This document shows, in pieces, positions 7,627-15,911 of a DNA stretch of 53,233 bases; position 1 is the stretch's first letter, and every line of letters begins with the position of its first letter. Both the position numbers and the translations under genes were made by a program. The notes beneath the pieces were generated by a model that worked only from the letters and a program-made list of their open reading frames with translations, was not told where the DNA came from and searched no databases. Source of the DNA: Bacteroidales bacterium (GTDB lineage Bacteria; Bacteroidota; Bacteroidia; Bacteroidales; P3); contig JAGCOF010000033.1 of the NCBI GenBank assembly GCA_017645585.1, forward strand, positions 1-53,233. Direction: 5' to 3'.

Positions 7627-8810
7627 AGCGTCCGCAGCTCATCATCGCACCGGGCAAGGAGAAAGCCCTCCAGCGCCGCCACCCCTGGGTGTTCTCGGGG
7701 GCGGTGAAGCGTGTGGTGGGTGAGCCGCAGGAGGGCGACCTCGTGTATGTGGTCTCTCCCCAGGGCGAGTGGATGGCTGCCGGTCACTATCAGAACGAGA
7801 GCATCATCTGCAAGGTGCTCAGTTTCGACACCCCGCAGATTGACGACGACTTCTTCCGTCAGCGTCTCGCTTCTGCTATTGCCTACCGCCGCAACTTGGG
7901 CTTCTTCGACCGGCAGGACACCAACGTCTTCCGTTTGGTGCACGCCGAGGGCGACGGGTTGCCGGGCTTGGTGTGCGACTGGTACAACGGCGTGCTGGTC
8001 ATGCAGGCGCACTCGGTGGGCATGCATCGCCTCTTCCCGCTGTTCACCGCCCTTTTCCGTGACCTGCTCGGCGACCGCCTGAAGTCCGTCTTCGACAAGA
8101 GCAGCGCCACATTGCCGGCTGAGTCGACTGACGGTTATCTTTGGGGCATTGAGCCACAGGAGCACGAAATCACCGAGAACGGCGTCAAGCTGCTCATCAA
8201 CTTCTATGAGGGCCAGAAGACGGGCTTCTTTATCGACCAGCGCGAGAACCGCGCCCTTGTGCAACAGCTCGCTCGCGGGCATCGTCTGCTCAACTGCTTC
8301 GGTTACACCGGTGGCTTCTCGTTGGCTGCCCTCAAGGGCGGTGCCGACTATGTGGAGACGGTCGACATATCGAAGAAAGCCATCGAACTCTGCAACCGCA
8401 ATGTGACCCTCAACTTCGGCCCCGAAGCCAAGCATCAAGGCACCGTCGCCGATGTTCTCCAATTCATTCAGACAATCAAGCAATCAAGCAACCAGGCATT
8501 TGATTTCATCATCCTCGATCCGCCGGCCTTTGCGAAGAACCACCGCTCGCTGCAACAGGGTTTGAAGGGCTACCGCTCCATCAACCAGCGCGCTATGGAG
8601 GCATTGCCCGCAGGGGGCTTGCTGATGACCTTCAGCTGCAGCCAGGCTGTCAGCAAGGAGGAATTCCAGACGATGGTCTTCACCGCCGCCATGAACGCCC
8701 ACCGCCGTGTGCGCATCGTGCGCCAGCTGCCCCACGCGATGGACCACCCCGTCAGCATCTGCCACCCCGAGGGCGAATACCTCAAAGGGCTGTTGTTGCA
8801 GGTGGAGTGA
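7623..8810 (+). CDS. rlmI: Class I rRNA large-subunit methyltransferase (RlmI family)
   Basis: Likely the 23S rRNA m5C1962 methyltransferase. The 395-residue protein has an N-terminal PUA-like domain (~3-75, with HPWVFSGAV), a middle RlmI-type domain, and a Rossmann SAM domain. The SAM domain shows LLNCFGYTGGFSLAAL (~222-237), DFIILDPPAF (~295-304), and the catalytic-cysteine motif FSCSQAV (~341). Residues ~281-290 (QTIKQSSNQA) come from an 8-bp tandem repeat just before the IILDPP strand. It overlaps rpe by 4 bp and ends the operon. Confidence 0.92.
   Translation: MKRPQLIIAPGKEKALQRRHPWVFSGAVKRVVGEPQEGDLVYVVSPQGEWMAAGHYQNESIICKVLSFDTPQIDDDFFRQRLASAIAYRRNLGFFDRQDTNVFRLVHAEGDGLPGLVCDWYNGVLVMQAHSVGMHRLFPLFTALFRDLLGDRLKSVFDKSSATLPAESTDGYLWGIEPQEHEITENGVKLLINFYEGQKTGFFIDQRENRALVQQLARGHRLLNCFGYTGGFSLAALKGGADYVETVDISKKAIELCNRNVTLNFGPEAKHQGTVADVLQFIQTIKQSSNQAFDFIILDPPAFAKNHRSLQQGLKGYRSINQRAMEALPAGGLLMTFSCSQAVSKEEFQTMVFTAAMNAHRRVRIVRQLPHAMDHPVSICHPEGEYLKGLLLQVE
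8462..8495 (+). repeat. In-frame 8-bp repeat inside rlmI
   Basis: ATTCATTCAGACAATCAAG and following CAATCAAG-type units encode a Gln/Ser/Asn-rich loop. The same CAATCAAG unit occurs in the yitT-like/rpe junction at 6966-6982, 1.5 kb upstream. Confidence 0.65.
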
Positions 8811-8848
8811 AATAAAAACGTAGTAAAACGAACTAAAAGATATAGATT

Positions 8849-9730
8849 ATGAAAAAGACAAGCGTTCTCCTGTTGGTAACCATGCTTCTCGCGGGGCTCA
8901 TGCTCGCCTCGTGCGAGAAGGAGCGCCAGCCCGTCGGGTCGAGCGGCCTCACCGGATTCGACGCCAACGGCGCCAGCGAGGCACTCTTCTCGGTGAGCAC
9001 CTCCAAGCGTGTGCGTTTCTCGCGTGGCAACCTGCAGTATACTGCTTCCACCAACTCGTGGGCCTTTGCTCAAAGCCAGTATGACTACACGGGCACCTTC
9101 AATACAAACCTGTTCGACCTCTTCGGATGGGGCACCAGCGGCTGGCCCAACCCCGCACATGAGTATGACCCCAACTCCACCAGCAATCGGAACTCCGACT
9201 ATTGGCCTGGCGGCAACTTCGAGGCAGATCTTACCGGCATTTGCGACAGCGCCGACTGGGGTGTCTACAACGCCATCACCAACGGCGGCAACGCTCCCGG
9301 CATGTGGCGCACCCTCACCAGCAACGAGTGGCAGTTCCTGATGGGCATCACTGCCGACTCGAACCGCATCGACAAGTGGGGCATCGCCACCATCGTCGAC
9401 GGCTATCACGGCATGATTATCCTTCCCGACATCTGGGAGTGCCCCGAAGGACTCGAATTCCATCCGGGCGCCCACGGGTGGGAGACCAATGTCTATTCCG
9501 CCTCGCAGTGGAGCGATATGGAGGCGGCCGGTGCCATCTTTCTGCCTGCCGCTGGTCGTCGCTTTGCCAACGGCGTGGATGAAGCGTCGGAGGCTGGCTA
9601 CTATTGGTCCGCCACGCACTACAACGCAGAGCACTCCTACTATATGGGCTTCGATGCCGTATCAATGGGAGCCACCAACCGCTGTTTCCGCAGCAATGGC
9701 CTCAGCGTAAGACTTGTTATGGATAAATAA
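8849..9730 (+). CDS. Fib_succ_major-type lipoprotein of unknown role
   Basis: A 293-residue predicted lipoprotein. The signal peptide ends in LMLASC, so Cys22 would be lipidated. The exported part has the features of the Fibrobacter succinogenes major paralogous-domain group: [26 protein letters not shown], a central [13 protein letters not shown], and a terminal YYWSATHY...RLVMDK block. Such proteins are abundant in gut Bacteroidales and Fibrobacter, but their function is not established. It is 38 bp after rlmI and 11 bp before folE, so it may be co-transcribed with folE. Confidence 0.75.
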   Translation: MKKTSVLLLVTMLLAGLMLASCEKERQPVGSSGLTGFDANGASEALFSVSTSKRVRFSRGNLQYTASTNSWAFAQSQYDYTGTFNTNLFDLFGWGTSGWPNPAHEYDPNSTSNRNSDYWPGGNFEADLTGICDSADWGVYNAITNGGNAPGMWRTLTSNEWQFLMGITADSNRIDKWGIATIVDGYHGMIILPDIWECPEGLEFHPGAHGWETNVYSASQWSDMEAAGAIFLPAAGRRFANGVDEASEAGYYWSATHYNAEHSYYMGFDAVSMGATNRCFRSNGLSVRLVMDK

Positions 9731-9741
9731 ATAACCCTTCT

Positions 9742-10347
9742 ATGGAGTTAGGATACCAAAAGATAGACAAATACGACGAACAGTGCGTCAGCGAGATGGC
9801 TGAACACTACCGCGCCATCCTGCGCCTCCTCGGCGAAGACCCCGACCGCGAAGGTCTCATCAAGAGCCCCGAGCGCATCGCCAAAGCCATGCTTTTCTGC
9901 ACCAACGGCTACGACCTCGACCCCGAGGAGATACTGCGTTCCGCCATCTTCCACGAGGACTACAAGCAGATGGTGGTTGTCAAAGACATTGAGATATACT
10001 CCCTCTGTGAGCACCACATGGTGCCCTTCCTCGGAAAGGCCCACGTGGCCTATATCCCCAACGGCACCATCGTGGGACTGAGCAAGATTGCCCGCGTGGT
10101 CGACGCCTATGCCCGCCGTCTGCAGGTGCAGGAGCGCCTCACCAAGCAAATCAAGGACTGCATCCAGAACACCCTCAACCCCTTCGGTGTCGCTGTGGTC
10201 ATCGAGGCTCAGCACATGTGCATGAGCATGCGCGGCGTGCAGAAGCAGAACTCCGTCACCACCACCTCCGACTTCACCGGCGCCTTCATGAAAGACCCCA
10301 AGACGCGTGAAGAATTCATGAACCTCATCGGCGTCAAGCTGCATTGA
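9742..10347 (+). CDS. folE: GTP cyclohydrolase I
   Basis: Opens GTP to 7,8-dihydroneopterin triphosphate, the first step of folate (and pterin) synthesis. The 201-residue protein has the family core: [15 protein letters not shown] near the N-terminus, the zinc-site motif CEHHMVPF, the [10 protein letters not shown] strand, [10 protein letters not shown], and the second zinc ligand in [11 protein letters not shown]. The length is typical. The product ends 2 bp before the rmuC ATG, so the two are translated from one message. Confidence 0.96.
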   Translation: MELGYQKIDKYDEQCVSEMAEHYRAILRLLGEDPDREGLIKSPERIAKAMLFCTNGYDLDPEEILRSAIFHEDYKQMVVVKDIEIYSLCEHHMVPFLGKAHVAYIPNGTIVGLSKIARVVDAYARRLQVQERLTKQIKDCIQNTLNPFGVAVVIEAQHMCMSMRGVQKQNSVTTTSDFTGAFMKDPKTREEFMNLIGVKLH

Positions 10348-10349
10348 TT

Positions 10350-11684
10350 ATGACCCTGACCATCATACTTGTGTCTGTAGCGACGCTGGCTGTGGGTGTC
10401 CTCGTGGGTTGGCTGCTCATGCGTCCGCGCCAGGTGGAGTTGCAGCAGAAGCTCTTCACCGCCGAAGCCGAACGTGAGCGCAAAGCGTCGGTCGAAGCCA
10501 CGCTGACGTCGCAACTCGAGAACCTGCGCAGCGAACGTCAGCAGCTGCAGGTCGACTACGGCAGCCTGCAGAAAGAGGTGTCGATGCTCAAGGAGCAGGC
10601 CGAACGCGACGAGAAGGCGCGCTCCGAGGCCTTCGAACGCCAACTGCAGATGGTCAAGGAACAGATGCAGAACGAGAGCCGCCAGCTGCTGGAACAGCGG
10701 GCCGAAGCCCTCGGCAAGAGCAACAACGAGCAGATGAACCATGTGGTGGAGCCGCTTAAAGAACAACTCGAAGCCATGCGCAAGCAGGTGGGCGAGAGCA
10801 TGAAGACCTCCACCGAGAGCCGCGTGTCGATAGAGAAAGCCATCGAGAGCCTCGTGAAACGCACCGAGGAGATGGCCGGCGAAGCCAACAACCTGGCCCG
10901 TGCCCTGAAGAACGAGAACAAGACACAGGGCAATTGGGGCGAGATGATATTGGACACCCTCCTCGAAGGCTCCGGCCTCGAAAAAGGGGTGCACTACGAG
11001 ACCCAGGTCACCCTGCGCGACGAACAAGGCCACATCCTCAGCAACGACGAGACCGGCCAGCGCATGATTCCCGACGTCATCGTGCACTACCCCGACGGCA
11101 AGGATGTGATCATCGACTCCAAAGTGTCGCTGGTGGCCTATATCGACTACTGCAACGCCACGAGCGACGAGGAGCGCGAGGACGCCGCTGTGCGCCATGT
11201 GGGCAGCGTGCGCCAGCACGTCAAGGAGCTGCGCCAGAAGAACTACGCCAACTATATCAAGCCGCCCCGTCAGGCGCTGCAATACATGCTCATGTTCGTG
11301 CCCAACGAGACCGCCCTCCAGCTCGCCCTGCAGCGCGACCCGGCCCTCTGGCGTGAAGCCTTCGAGAGCGGCATCTGCATCACCTCCGAGCAGAACCTCA
11401 TCGTGCTGCTGCGCATGATACAGCTGGCGTGGACACAGGTGCAGCAGTTCCAGAACCAGCAGGAAATCATCGCACAGGCCAAGACGATGCTCGACCGAGT
11501 GCAGCGCTTCATCGAGCGTTTCGACAAGGTGAGCGCTGGCATCGACCGCCTGCGTGTCGACTACGACGAGGCCCGCCGCGCGTTCGACGGACGGCAGGGT
11601 ATCCTCGGGGCTGCCAAAACGATGGAACGCCTTGGTGCCAAATCCAGCCAGCAACGCCAGCTGCCTGAACCCAACGACGATTAA
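10350..11684 (+). CDS. rmuC: DNA recombination protein RmuC homologue
   Basis: A 444-residue protein with one N-terminal membrane anchor (~3-22), a long coiled coil rich in Glu/Gln/Arg (~28-185), and the RmuC domain (~190-400). The domain is recognisable by NWGEMILDTLLEGSGLEKG, DVIVHYPDGKDVIIDSKVS and YMLMFVPNETAL. RmuC proteins limit inversions and rearrangements at repeats and have a nuclease-like fold. An in-frame TTG six bases upstream exists, but the ATG at 10350 directly precedes the hydrophobic anchor. Its presence is notable beside the repeat families of this window, though no functional link is shown. Confidence 0.9.
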   Translation: MTLTIILVSVATLAVGVLVGWLLMRPRQVELQQKLFTAEAERERKASVEATLTSQLENLRSERQQLQVDYGSLQKEVSMLKEQAERDEKARSEAFERQLQMVKEQMQNESRQLLEQRAEALGKSNNEQMNHVVEPLKEQLEAMRKQVGESMKTSTESRVSIEKAIESLVKRTEEMAGEANNLARALKNENKTQGNWGEMILDTLLEGSGLEKGVHYETQVTLRDEQGHILSNDETGQRMIPDVIVHYPDGKDVIIDSKVSLVAYIDYCNATSDEEREDAAVRHVGSVRQHVKELRQKNYANYIKPPRQALQYMLMFVPNETALQLALQRDPALWREAFESGICITSEQNLIVLLRMIQLAWTQVQQFQNQQEIIAQAKTMLDRVQRFIERFDKVSAGIDRLRVDYDEARRAFDGRQGILGAAKTMERLGAKSSQQRQLPEPNDD

Positions 11685-11700
11685 CCCAAACCGATATACA

Positions 11701-12378
11701 ATGAAAACGACCGGACATTATCTCTTGCTTCTCTGTGCAAGCCTGCTTTTCACTTTTAACATCTCACTTTGCACTTCAGCGCAGGCCCAGATTACCCACG
11801 CCTCGCAGGGACAGCTCGACCAGAACGCCACCGAAGCGCTCCAGAAGGCGTCGGCCCGTTTCCAGCAAAACGTCAGCTTCAACGTCACCGCCACCATCCT
11901 CGACGGCAACAAGAAGCAGCTCGCCAAGCAGACCGCACAGGTGCGCTACTTCAAGGGTAAATATCACCTCATCGTCGAGGGCCAGGAGCTCATCTCCGAC
12001 GGCAACGTCGTGTGGCAGTGGAACAAGCAGGCCAACGAGGTGACCGTCAACAATCTCTCCACCGACGACATCGACCTCCTCAACCCGGGCCGTCTGCTGG
12101 CCAACTACCAGAAGAATTTCAAAGCCAAGTATATCCGCACCGACGAGGACGGCACCGCCGTTGTCGATCTCACTCCGCGCTCGGCCCGCAGCTATCACAA
12201 GATACGCCTCTTCATCAAGGAGGCTGACGGCCTGTTGCGCCGCATCGAAGTGCAGAAATACGATTCGGGACGCGAGATTTACGACATCAGCGACTTCAAG
12301 CGCGCCTCCAATGCCGCCTCACAGTTCACTTTCGACCCCGCGAAGCATCCCGGTGTCGAGGTGATCGATATGCGATAG
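11701..12378 (+). CDS. LolA-like outer-membrane lipoprotein carrier family protein
   Basis: A 225-residue periplasmic protein with a signal peptide ending around AQAQ (~30). The mature part has the LolA-like pattern: a helix with LQKASARFQQNVSFNVTATI, then beta strands of the form GKYHLIVEGQELISDG, VWQWNKQANEVTV, the DIDLLNP turn and IRLFIKEADGLLRRIEV. LolA shuttles lipoproteins from the inner to the outer membrane; this one could be LolA itself or a paralogue. The start at 11701 gives the only sensible signal peptide. Part of that signal peptide is encoded by a 7-bp repeat. It converges on the next gene with only 4 bp between. Confidence 0.82.
   Translation: MKTTGHYLLLLCASLLFTFNISLCTSAQAQITHASQGQLDQNATEALQKASARFQQNVSFNVTATILDGNKKQLAKQTAQVRYFKGKYHLIVEGQELISDGNVVWQWNKQANEVTVNNLSTDDIDLLNPGRLLANYQKNFKAKYIRTDEDGTAVVDLTPRSARSYHKIRLFIKEADGLLRRIEVQKYDSGREIYDISDFKRASNAASQFTFDPAKHPGVEVIDMR
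11747..11774 (+). repeat. 7-bp repeat encoding part of a signal peptide
   Basis: Units TTTTCAC, TTTTAAC, ATCTCAC, TTTGCAC encode the hydrophobic stretch LLFTFNISLCT of the LolA-like signal peptide. The pattern belongs to the same TTTCAAC family seen in prmA and tsaB. Confidence 0.6.
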
Positions 12379-12382
12379 GGCG

Positions 12383-13480
12383 TTAGTCCTCGCGGATAAA
12401 GCGGTTGATATTGTCTTCCTTCACCCCCTGCTGCATCGTGGTGATGTAGTCCGAGAAGGCTTCGGCCTGCGAGTAGAAGCCGATTTCGTCCGACGAGTAT
12501 TTGCTCGGGAAGGCCAGGATGGCCTCCGTCGGGCGCTGGTATTCGTTGTGTGTGGGCTTCACCAGCCAGCAGCTCATCGTCAGGTAGTCGTTCATCGGCA
12601 GCAGCTCGATGCCGCTATGCAGATAGGTCTCGGCGATAATCTCGCTCATGCCGCGATACATGCGCTCATAGTCGGCGAAAGTCACCTCCTTGGCCGGTTT
12701 GTCAAGACAGGCGTGCTTCAGTGAGTCTATTCTCAGGCACATGCGGTCCACAATCAGGATGGCTGTGTCGAGCATCACCGTCGTGTCTATGCCCGCAATC
12801 AGCGCCGAGTCGAGGTAGCCCTGTATGTCCTTGCCGAACTTCTCCAGGTTGGCCCGCTTGCCCTTCGCGAAGTAGAGCTCGCACACCGCCGAGTCCACAC
12901 TCGCCATCGCGCTCCAACCTCGGTTGCCGGTCAGGGTGCGCAGCCGTGCGCGACGGTCCGACGCCATCATCGGTATGTATTCCGCGTTGATGCGGCTCTC
13001 CACAATCATCTTGTGGAACACGCCCTCCCACACCGGCTTGCCGCTGGTCGAGTCGGCATCATAGTCGTAGTAGGCCACCAGCACATGGTTCCCTTTCAGC
13101 GCGTGCTTCACCAGCTGGTGGTTATACTTGCGGAACTCCTCCGGGCGGCTCTTGATGCCGTAGTACAGCACATCCTCGAACACAATCACCGAGTCGCCCT
13201 CCTGGATACTGTAGAACAGGTCGCAGATATTGGTGATGTAGCCCGGGAAGATGCCCAGGAAGCGCGTCGACAGCGACTGCTCGATGGTGCTCAGCCCCTC
13301 CAGCGTCGTATTCAGCTGACGGCGAGTCTCTCTCTCCTGTTTGTTGCCGTTGGCCCATTCAACGAAAAACAGCACCAGCGTGATCATCAAACCGATGATG
13401 GCCGACTTAGAGATGAAATTCAGCACGCGGTAGAAGCCCGAGTTCTGCAGATAGTTCCAGATTTTTACGAAGATGTTCAT
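12383..13480 (-). CDS. Membrane-anchored protein of unknown function
   Basis: I do not recognise this 365-residue protein. From the ATG at 13480 it begins MNIFVKIWNYLQNSGFYRVL. A single strong membrane segment follows (~24-46, IIGLMITLVLFFVEWA), then a charged region and a large soluble domain. The soluble part has two DSVIVFEDVLYYG-like strands, conserved-looking YYDYDADS and an acidic C-terminus. The orientation of charges suggests the soluble part is outside the cytoplasm. Upstream in-frame starts to 13579 would include non-homologous promoter sequence, because a -7 box lies at 13522-13529. It is a single gene, convergent with the LolA-like gene. Confidence 0.7.
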   Translation of the reverse strand: MNIFVKIWNYLQNSGFYRVLNFISKSAIIGLMITLVLFFVEWANGNKQERETRRQLNTTLEGLSTIEQSLSTRFLGIFPGYITNICDLFYSIQEGDSVIVFEDVLYYGIKSRPEEFRKYNHQLVKHALKGNHVLVAYYDYDADSTSGKPVWEGVFHKMIVESRINAEYIPMMASDRRARLRTLTGNRGWSAMASVDSAVCELYFAKGKRANLEKFGKDIQGYLDSALIAGIDTTVMLDTAILIVDRMCLRIDSLKHACLDKPAKEVTFADYERMYRGMSEIIAETYLHSGIELLPMNDYLTMSCWLVKPTHNEYQRPTEAILAFPSKYSSDEIGFYSQAEAFSDYITTMQQGVKEDNINRFIRED

Positions 13481-13521
13481 ACTGTGTTGTTTAGGTATGA
13501 GTAAGTTCTGATTTATGACTG

Positions 13522-13529
13522 CAAATATA
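13522..13529 (-). promoter_or_regulatory. Bacteroidetes -7 element (TATATTTG), minus strand
   Basis: On the minus strand TATATTTG followed by CAG fits TAnnTTTG; no clear TTTG box is seen 19 nt upstream. The predicted leader before the ATG at 13480 is about 35 nt, supporting that start. Confidence 0.6.
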
Positions 13530-13656
13530 CAAAGAATTCTTGATATGTATGCTGTCCGGAAGCATTTTTTCATTCGCAAAAAACGCTATCTCGCTCACCC
13601 CCTCCTGAAGGGCGGGGGCTGATATTTGGATTGTGCCGGACAGGAGTTGAAAACGG

Positions 13657-13962
13657 ATTTATGTCGTGCACGACCTAATCGTATCAACACCGTGGATGCA
13701 CCGTCTTTTGTCCGACTGCAGTCGGACATCACTCGGACCATAGTCGGACTTGACTCGGACTTCAGTCGGACTTGGTGGGTCTTCAGCGTTGAAAATCAAC
13801 CCTATGACTTGTGTTTTATGCTATGTGTGTTGATATTCAGTATTTTATATGATAATTCCCGTCTATTGCGTTTCTGCTGTCCTGTCCGCTGCTATGGCTC
13901 GGGGACCCTCCAGGAAGCTCCTTCTTATCCCAAGAAATACCAAATAGGTCGTGCGCGATATA
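13657..13962 (+). repeat. Dispersed TCGGAC element, copy B (inverted right end)
   Basis: The left end ATTTATGTCGTGCACGACC (13657) contains the full 12-bp palindrome GTCGTGCACGAC. The hairpin-like GTCCGACTGCAGTCGGAC (13710-13727) opens an array with TCGGAC every 11 bp to ~13772. The right end differs from the other copies: it is the inverted form TAGGTCGTGCGCGATATA (13945-13962), with one base changed in the palindrome. The internal TTTGTCCGACAAA block is missing and the interior between ~13780 and 13940 is unrelated to copies A, D and E. No gene is seen in 13580-14030. Confidence 0.8.
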
Positions 13963-14015
13963 TTTTTCGGAGAGATTTATTATGCTAAAAAGGATACGGT
14001 TTTGACAAAAAGTTG

Positions 14016-14023
14016 TATCTTTG
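14016..14023 (+). promoter_or_regulatory. Bacteroidetes -7 element (TATCTTTG) for the C10 protease gene
   Basis: TATCTTTG followed by CACC, preceded by TTTTGACAAAAAGTTG. The leader to the ATG at 14052 would be about 22 nt. A TTTG lies upstream at 14001-14004 but only 11 nt away, so the -33 box is not canonical. Confidence 0.6.
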
Positions 14024-14051
14024 CACCCCGAATTGAAATATACAATAAGCT

Positions 14052-15092
14052 ATGGGCAAAGTAAGTTTTACTGTATTGTTTCTGGTTTGCGCTCTCACCG
14101 GCTGGGCGCAACAACCGCTGCTCACCACGCATTGGACTCAGGAGGCGCCCTACAACCAGCTCTGTCCGGCCGACCCCCTCGAGAACTACGAACACTGCTA
14201 CGCCGGCTGCCCGGCGGTCGTCATGGGGCAAATTCTCAACTACCTGCGCACCACCCAGGGCACCCGTTTTGACGACGGCGACGACTACGACGCCAACTAT
14301 TTCGGGCGGCTGTTCAGCATCGACGACGATTGGGAGACCTACCTATTCCCCTCGTTCCCACAATTGAACACGATGTTCGACTCCATCGACTCTGTCTTCC
14401 AGCGCGGCGGAACGCTCCCCGACTCGCTGAAGGCGGCCTTGGTCTTCGCCAGCGGTGTGGCCTGCCGGCAGGTCTATTCCGCGTCGGATACCTACGGTTC
14501 GGGCACCTTCAGTGTGGACCAGGCGTTTGCGGCCTACCAGCGGTTCGGCTTTACCAACTGCCGGCTGTTCCGCCAGGCCGACTCGGCGATGTATGCCACC
14601 CTCAACGCCAACCTTCAGGCCGGCTATCCTGCCCACCTGGCTGTCGAGAACGCTGCCGGGACCTCGGGCCACAATGTGGTGGTCGACGGCTACCGCGAGA
14701 GCGACGGCAAATACCACATCAATTTCGGCTGGGGCGGCTACAAGGACAATTGGTACAAGATTCCCGACCCGGGCGGCTTCTCCTACGGATGGACCAAAAT
14801 CGAGGGCATTATCGTGAACATTATCCCCTCGACCGACCCGATGGGCGTTTCGCAACCCGCGCCCCGTGCCCCTCGGCTCACCGTCTATCCCAACCCCGTC
14901 GCGGAGGTGCTCTATCTGAAGGGCCTTCCCGCCGAAACGGTGGATTATGCCGTCTTCAACGCCCTGGGCCAGAAGGTGACGGCTGGTTCGTCGAGCGGCA
15001 CTATCCGCGTTGCGGAATTGGAGGCTGGCGTCTACCTGTTGCAGATCAAGGGTGCCGAATACCTCGAGACGGCAAGGTTTATTGTGAGATGA
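14052..15092 (+). CDS. Secreted C10-family cysteine protease with T9SS sorting domain
   Basis: A 346-residue protein. Signal peptide ~1-19 (ending GWAQ). The peptidase C10 (streptopain/SpeB-like) domain has a cysteine motif YAGCPAVVMGQIL (predicted nucleophile Cys53). The histidine motif is SGHNVVVDGY (His207), followed by YHINFGWGG (~221-229). The C-terminal T9SS type A domain (~275-346) starts LTVYPNPVAEV and ends ARFIVR. Unlike SpeB there is almost no room for an inhibitory propeptide: the catalytic Cys lies only ~33 residues after the signal peptide. It is monocistronic with its own promoter. Confidence 0.88.
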   Translation: MGKVSFTVLFLVCALTGWAQQPLLTTHWTQEAPYNQLCPADPLENYEHCYAGCPAVVMGQILNYLRTTQGTRFDDGDDYDANYFGRLFSIDDDWETYLFPSFPQLNTMFDSIDSVFQRGGTLPDSLKAALVFASGVACRQVYSASDTYGSGTFSVDQAFAAYQRFGFTNCRLFRQADSAMYATLNANLQAGYPAHLAVENAAGTSGHNVVVDGYRESDGKYHINFGWGGYKDNWYKIPDPGGFSYGWTKIEGIIVNIIPSTDPMGVSQPAPRAPRLTVYPNPVAEVLYLKGLPAETVDYAVFNALGQKVTAGSSSGTIRVAELEAGVYLLQIKGAEYLETARFIVR

Positions 15093-15170
15093 CGGGCGGC
15101 TGTCTCGCACGCAGTAAATAAATTATCTCCGGCGGAAAATAATACGGTGGCATCGGCGTTATTAAAAATC

Positions 15171-15878
15171 ATGAATCTACTGCTTATCGAAACCGCCACC
15201 TCGGTCTGCTCGGTGGCCCTCGCCCAGGACGGCCGCATCGTGGCCAGCCGCACGAGCCATGAGCCCAACGCCCACTCCACTCAGCTGCCGCTGTTTGTCA
15301 AGGAGCTGATGGCTGTGGCCAGGCCCGATGCCGTGTGCGTAAGCGCCGGCCCGGGAAGCTACACGGGCCTGCGCATCGGCGTGAGCACCGCCAAGGGCAT
15401 CTGCTACGCGCTCAATATCCCGCTGCTGTCGGTCCCTACGCTGCTCAGCATGGCGTGCCTTTACTATCGGCAGCATCCCGACTATCGGGGGCTTGTGTGC
15501 TCCATGATCGACGCCCGTCGCATGGAGTGCTACACGATGATTGTAGATGTCAACCAGAATATCCTTCGCGACACTCATGCTGATGTTTTTGATGCGTCAG
15601 CCGATTCTCAACTTTCAACTTTCAACTCTCAACTCGATAGGGGCGAGGTGACCTTCATCGGTGACGGTGCCGGGAAGACGCGCGACCTGCTGGGTGTTCA
15701 CCCCAACGCACGCTACGACGGCGACTTCTGCATCGGTGCCGAAGGGCTGCTGCCGTTGGCCGAGGAGAAGCTGCGCAAGGGCGAGGTGGAGGATGTGGCC
15801 TACTTCGAGCCCTTCTACCTCAAGGACTTCGTGGCCAAGAAAAGTGTCGTCCACGGACTGAGGGAAGGTGAAAGGTGA
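15171..15878 (+). CDS. tsaB: tRNA threonylcarbamoyladenosine biosynthesis protein TsaB
   Basis: TsaB is the non-catalytic ASKHA-fold partner of TsaD in making t6A37 on ANN-decoding tRNAs. The 235-residue protein begins MNLLLIETATSVCSVAL and has the family motifs SAGPGSYTGLRIG (~60-72) and AKGICYAL. The ATG at 15171 is used because upstream in-frame codons lack homology. A 7-bp repeat encodes residues ~146-154 (SQLSTFNSQL). The C-terminal residues GEGER and the stop lie in a second 7-bp repeat that runs into the next gene. Confidence 0.92.
   Translation: MNLLLIETATSVCSVALAQDGRIVASRTSHEPNAHSTQLPLFVKELMAVARPDAVCVSAGPGSYTGLRIGVSTAKGICYALNIPLLSVPTLLSMACLYYRQHPDYRGLVCSMIDARRMECYTMIVDVNQNILRDTHADVFDASADSQLSTFNSQLDRGEVTFIGDGAGKTRDLLGVHPNARYDGDFCIGAEGLLPLAEEKLRKGEVEDVAYFEPFYLKDFVAKKSVVHGLREGER
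15606..15633 (+). repeat. In-frame 7-bp tandem repeat inside tsaB
   Basis: Four units TCTCAAC, TTTCAAC, TTTCAAC, TCTCAAC encode SQLSTFNSQL. They closely match the prmA repeat family (TTTCAAT type), 13 kb away. Confidence 0.85.
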
Positions 15879-15910
15879 AACTGCTGACAACTAATAACTG
15901 ACAACTAAAA
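15862..15910 (+). repeat. 7-bp repeat across the tsaB/ABC permease junction
   Basis: Seven consecutive 7-bp units from GGGAAGG and TGAAAGG through ACTAATA, ACTGACA to ACTAAAA. They include the last codons and stop of tsaB and fill the whole spacer up to the next ATG at 15912. Confidence 0.75.
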
Positions 15911-15911
15911 A

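Noticed and set aside
13481-13579. N-terminal extension of the unknown membrane-anchored protein
   Set aside because: It covers a -7 promoter box and adds a Cys/Arg-rich stretch unlike a signal sequence; the ATG at 13480 is better.
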